Source: Pterobdella sp. o SKG-2022
Lineage: Eukaryota > Annelida > Clitellata > Hirudinida > Piscicolidae
Reading direction: 5' to 3'
DNA: 64,000 nucleotides
Assembly: GCA_964035795.1 (NCBI GenBank)
Contig: OZ038324.1
Span: 4,818,961-4,882,960 of the forward strand
The notes under the pieces are model-generated. The model worked only from the letters and a program-made list of their open reading frames with translations. It made no database searches and was not told the origin of the DNA. The translations under genes were made by a program, and so were the position numbers. Below are positions 60,974 to 64,000 of this stretch, one piece after another (within the stretch, counting starts at the first letter, position 1; each line of letters begins with the position of its first letter).

Positions 60974-62802
60974 AGAACGTTAGCGAACTGTTGTATTTTA
61001 ACTCATTATATATTCATAAATATAATTTGTACTATAACTAAAATAGATTTTTCTTTGCTCATTTGTACGAAAGGGGTACTAAATTATGAGAGACTTATGA
61101 CTAATGAAGTATGACAAGGTTTTGCTTGTTGAAAATTTTAGCTAAATAAAAATTTTCTCTCTGTGTTCTTATAAATCCTCATAAGCTGAAGTTTTACTGG
61201 TGAAATTCAAGTTCACAAAAGAACATACGAAATCTGAAAAACTTTTGAATAATAATATTTTTTTAAAATAAAAACGGAAAATAATTATTTGAACTTTATT
61301 TAAATTATAAAAATCTTCATAAGATGGAATGCTATTTGAACGGTATGTAACAGGATACTAACTTAACTCACGTGATCTTTTTGAACGCTGTGTGTGAGTT
61401 TTATTTTGTTTTATTTTATTTTTTTGTAATTTATTTTTTTGTATTGTATTCTGTTGTATTTTATTTTTTTATGTATTATCTTGTCATGTATTTTTTGAAA
61501 TGTGTTTTAGTGTATTTTTTTTCTTATTTGGTTGTATTCCATTCAAAACCGTATTTGATTGTTTTGAGTTCTATTTTATTTTATTGTATTGTATTGTTTT
61601 TTTTTGTATTCTTTTGTATTTGATACATGGCATCCCATAAATTTAGACATATGCATATATTTCACACCATTGACCTATAATTTTGATCATTTTCTTCTCC
61701 ATCAAAGCTAATTCATAAGCTTGCACCTATATATCACGACACATTTAGCTTATTTTTTTGTTTAGAGTCATGGCTGTTTTAAATTGATAGAAAACAAAAA
61801 TAATAAATTTTTGTTTTTGATTATAGGAATACTATAAAATCATAAAACATGGTAATATTCAACTTTTCTATCGAGACGAAACTTTTCGATATATTTTCTA
61901 TACTATCATCAGATAACTAATTTATATAAAAATAAATATTTAGTTTATTATTAAGACTTTTTCATTTTTTTCAACCTATTTTGAATGATCTGCATTTTAA
62001 AAAGTAAAATTTAACCAATTTAATCGAATTTTTCATCTTTATCTGCAAACGTGTTTTATATTTGCAGAACAAAACAGTATAATTTTTCCATTTTAATGTA
62101 TGCTTGTAAAAGATCTTTGCCTAATAAATACCGGTTAATATATTTTTAATAATCTCTGTAAAAATAATGATTTAATCTCCATTTTCAACATAGTAGACCA
62201 CAACATGGAATTTTTTCAGTCGTTATCTCCACACATTCCGCCATAACAACTCTGACATACGATTAAACTTGTCAAATCACCCGTAATATTTATAAAGGTA
62301 ATCATTATACTAGCAAGCCATAATAACTATAATGACGCTGCTAGTTGATCGCATATGTTTTATCGGTTTGAGGGTTTGTGTGGTTTTCAAATGCGGTTGG
62401 AGACTTGGAAACGGTTGAAATTTAGAGGGTGTTTGAGTTCCAATAAAGCGATAATTTTTCTAGTAAAACCGATGATGGAAAGTGGGTTAAAATTAATTTT
62501 GGGAGCAGCTAGACAGTGCTCTATATGTTATTTTATATCACTTGCATAAGATGATAGTACATCACGCACGATAAACAAACACCTTTAAAAGAGTGAACTA
62601 GCACCAAAAATTTATTTCTGCGCGAAGTCTGTCTGAATTTATTTATCTGAACAAAGTAAAAAATTAAATTTAAATTTAGTGAAAAAATTTTAAAATAGAA
62701 TTAAAATTTAGCTAAAAAATCTAAAAGTTAAACTAAATCTAGCTAAATAAATCCAATCAAAATTTATATTTATCTAAAGGTTCGACATCTTCAATAGTTA
62801 AC

Positions 62803-63516
62803 ATGGCGTTCGGTGAAGAGCTGAAGACCTTCAAATTCTGGAAAGCCTTGCTAGCGGAATTCATCGGCACCCTCCTCCTCGTTTTTGTGGGAGCAAGCTC
62901 TGCCATGAATGAAAAAAGCACCTATTTAGAAATTGCACTTACTTTTGGAATCACGGTAGCGACTGTGGTATGGGTGATTGGTCACGCTAGTGGGGGTCAT
63001 ATCAACCCTGCGGTCAGCATCGCCCTTGCCATCAGCAGAAGGGTGTCTGTGGTCAAGGCCTTCTTTTATGTGATTTTTCAGCTGCTGGGCTCTGTTGTCG
63101 GAGCTGTTCTATTGAAAGGTTTGTGGGAGGGGGTTTCGGGAAGGAGTGTTGAGAATACCTAGAGTTCTTGAATAGGTGAAGTTTAAATAAAATTCAAAAG
63201 CGTTCAAATGTTTTTCCTAATAAACTATGAAAGTAAAACAATAAATGATCATTATATATTTACATAAACTCATATGAACTTACCATCTGAAAACCATACA
63301 CAAACAGTTTTGGTAAAAAACCACAAAGATAAGAGCAACTTTGGAGCCACAAAACTAGATGGTTTGCAAGTGTACCAAGGACTGCTGATAGAGCTGATCA
63401 TCACTCTACTGTTGGTTCTCACAGTGCTGGCCGTTGTGGACACCCGCAGAAAAGACTTGGGAGGTTCTGGACCTTTGGCCATCGGTCTTTGCGTCACTGC
63501 CTGCCACATCCCCTTT
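62803..63516 (+). CDS. Aquaporin (MIP family water channel), 3' partial
   Basis: Membrane channel. Exon 1 is 62803-63118, starting [20 protein letters not shown] and holding helices 1-3 with [16 protein letters not shown] and the first pore motif in [15 protein letters not shown] (NPA). Exon 2 is about 63329-63516, with [20 protein letters not shown] (helix 4/5), [20 protein letters not shown] (the family's DxRRxDLGGSxPLAIG stretch) and HIPF before a GTGAGT donor. Phase 1 is shared by donor 63118 and acceptor 63328. The second NPA (normally NPARSxGPA) is not found before 64000, so the last exons lie outside the window. The DLGG wording fits classical AQP1/4-type water channels rather than glycerol-conducting aquaglyceroporins. 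The start Met is preceded by TTAAC and is the only one near the first helix. Confidence 0.92.
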
Positions 63517-64000
63517 GTGAGTTCTGGTTGTAAAGTTTTAGCACTTTGTTTAGTATTTCATAAAAGTTTCAAATTTTTTTGTGTTTTAGAATCTATTGTG
63601 AGTCAGTCTTTCATGTTTTTCCCTAAAATCTTGAAATTGCTGGAAGCTATGTAACTCATCCCCTTGTCCAAAGTTTCTTGAAGCCATTGGTTAGATAGTT
63701 CTAAACACCAGTCTAACTAATATAAGAAACCGTAGTTTTCATTATTGCATCTGAATTGGTAGCCACCACTTCACCTAGTCAGAAGTCTTTAAACCAACTT
63801 TTTATTATTCTTTTTTATGAATTGTTTTGATATCTTGTGAAATTTTTTTTCATTGAAAAAGCCATTTTTGACATCTTTCACTATAATGAATAAATCTAAG
63901 CATCTTATAAATTTATCGGAAAATTATCGGTTCTATAAAGTCCCACGGCTCTGTGCTCTTGCCCTCCTCAAGAATCTGAATGATTTTAAAATTGGATTGA
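63517..64000. other. Aquaporin intron (to window end)
   Basis: AT-rich and without splice-compatible coding sequence. The next aquaporin exon, with the second NPA, was not found here. Confidence 0.5.

Larger units (their letters stand above)
58859..62802. other. Intergenic, disordered-protein gene to aquaporin
   Basis: AT-rich. It holds hairpin family A (59366-59439), family B (59541-59610), ATT runs (59770-59850) and a TTTTATT-rich stretch (61390-61620). An exon-like island is at 60845-60973. Other open frames show no coding character. The promoter of the disordered-protein gene should lie just right of 58858 and the aquaporin promoter left of 62803. Confidence 0.5.

Noticed and set aside
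61372..61623. 83-codon plus frame rich in Phe, Tyr and Val
   Set aside because: Translation of a TTTTATT-rich low-complexity stretch.

Overview
The window is nuclear DNA from an animal. It is very AT-rich, its genes are split by GT-AG introns, and the encoded families (glypican, receptor guanylyl cyclase, membrane adenylyl cyclase, neuropeptide precursor, KLF) are metazoan. Introns and intergenic DNA are full of micro- and minisatellites, tRNA-derived SINEs and short inverted repeats. A spiralian (for example an annelid such as a leech) would fit, but the sequence alone does not prove it. No bacterial, viral or CRISPR features were seen.

Layout, left to right. 164-2404 (+): 5'-truncated KLF10/11-type zinc-finger factor. 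5217-22846 (-): a glypican spread over about 17.6 kb; its introns hold a 757-bp perfect GATA tract, a 500-bp ATT/ATG tract and a SINE. 22847-29049: repeat-rich intergenic DNA. 29050-39459 (+): receptor-type guanylyl cyclase with about 20 exons, whose catalytic domain has lost key residues. 39711-44101 (-): proteasome ATPase Rpt2 (PSMC1), convergent with the cyclase. 45839-46099 (-): single-exon neuropeptide precursor. 47947-48631 (-): nucleoside diphosphate kinase. 49227-50392 (+): CCDC28-like gene, head-to-head with the kinase. 50849-55691 (+): AC9-like transmembrane adenylyl cyclase. 55771-58858 (-): large disordered protein of unknown function, tail-to-tail with the adenylyl cyclase at 79 bp. 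62803 to the window end (+): first exons of an aquaporin.

The genes do not form one pathway. Housekeeping genes (PSMC1, NDK) sit among signalling genes (two nucleotide cyclases, glypican, neuropeptide, KLF). Exons were assigned by reading translations, checking splice signals and, where possible, checking that codon phase is continuous across joins. Joins that failed this test are named. The most notable items are the short W...W-amide neuropeptide precursor, the degenerate receptor cyclase with a possible poly-methionine insertion, CA/GT microsatellites abutting splice sites, and a family of hairpin-forming MITE-like repeats.
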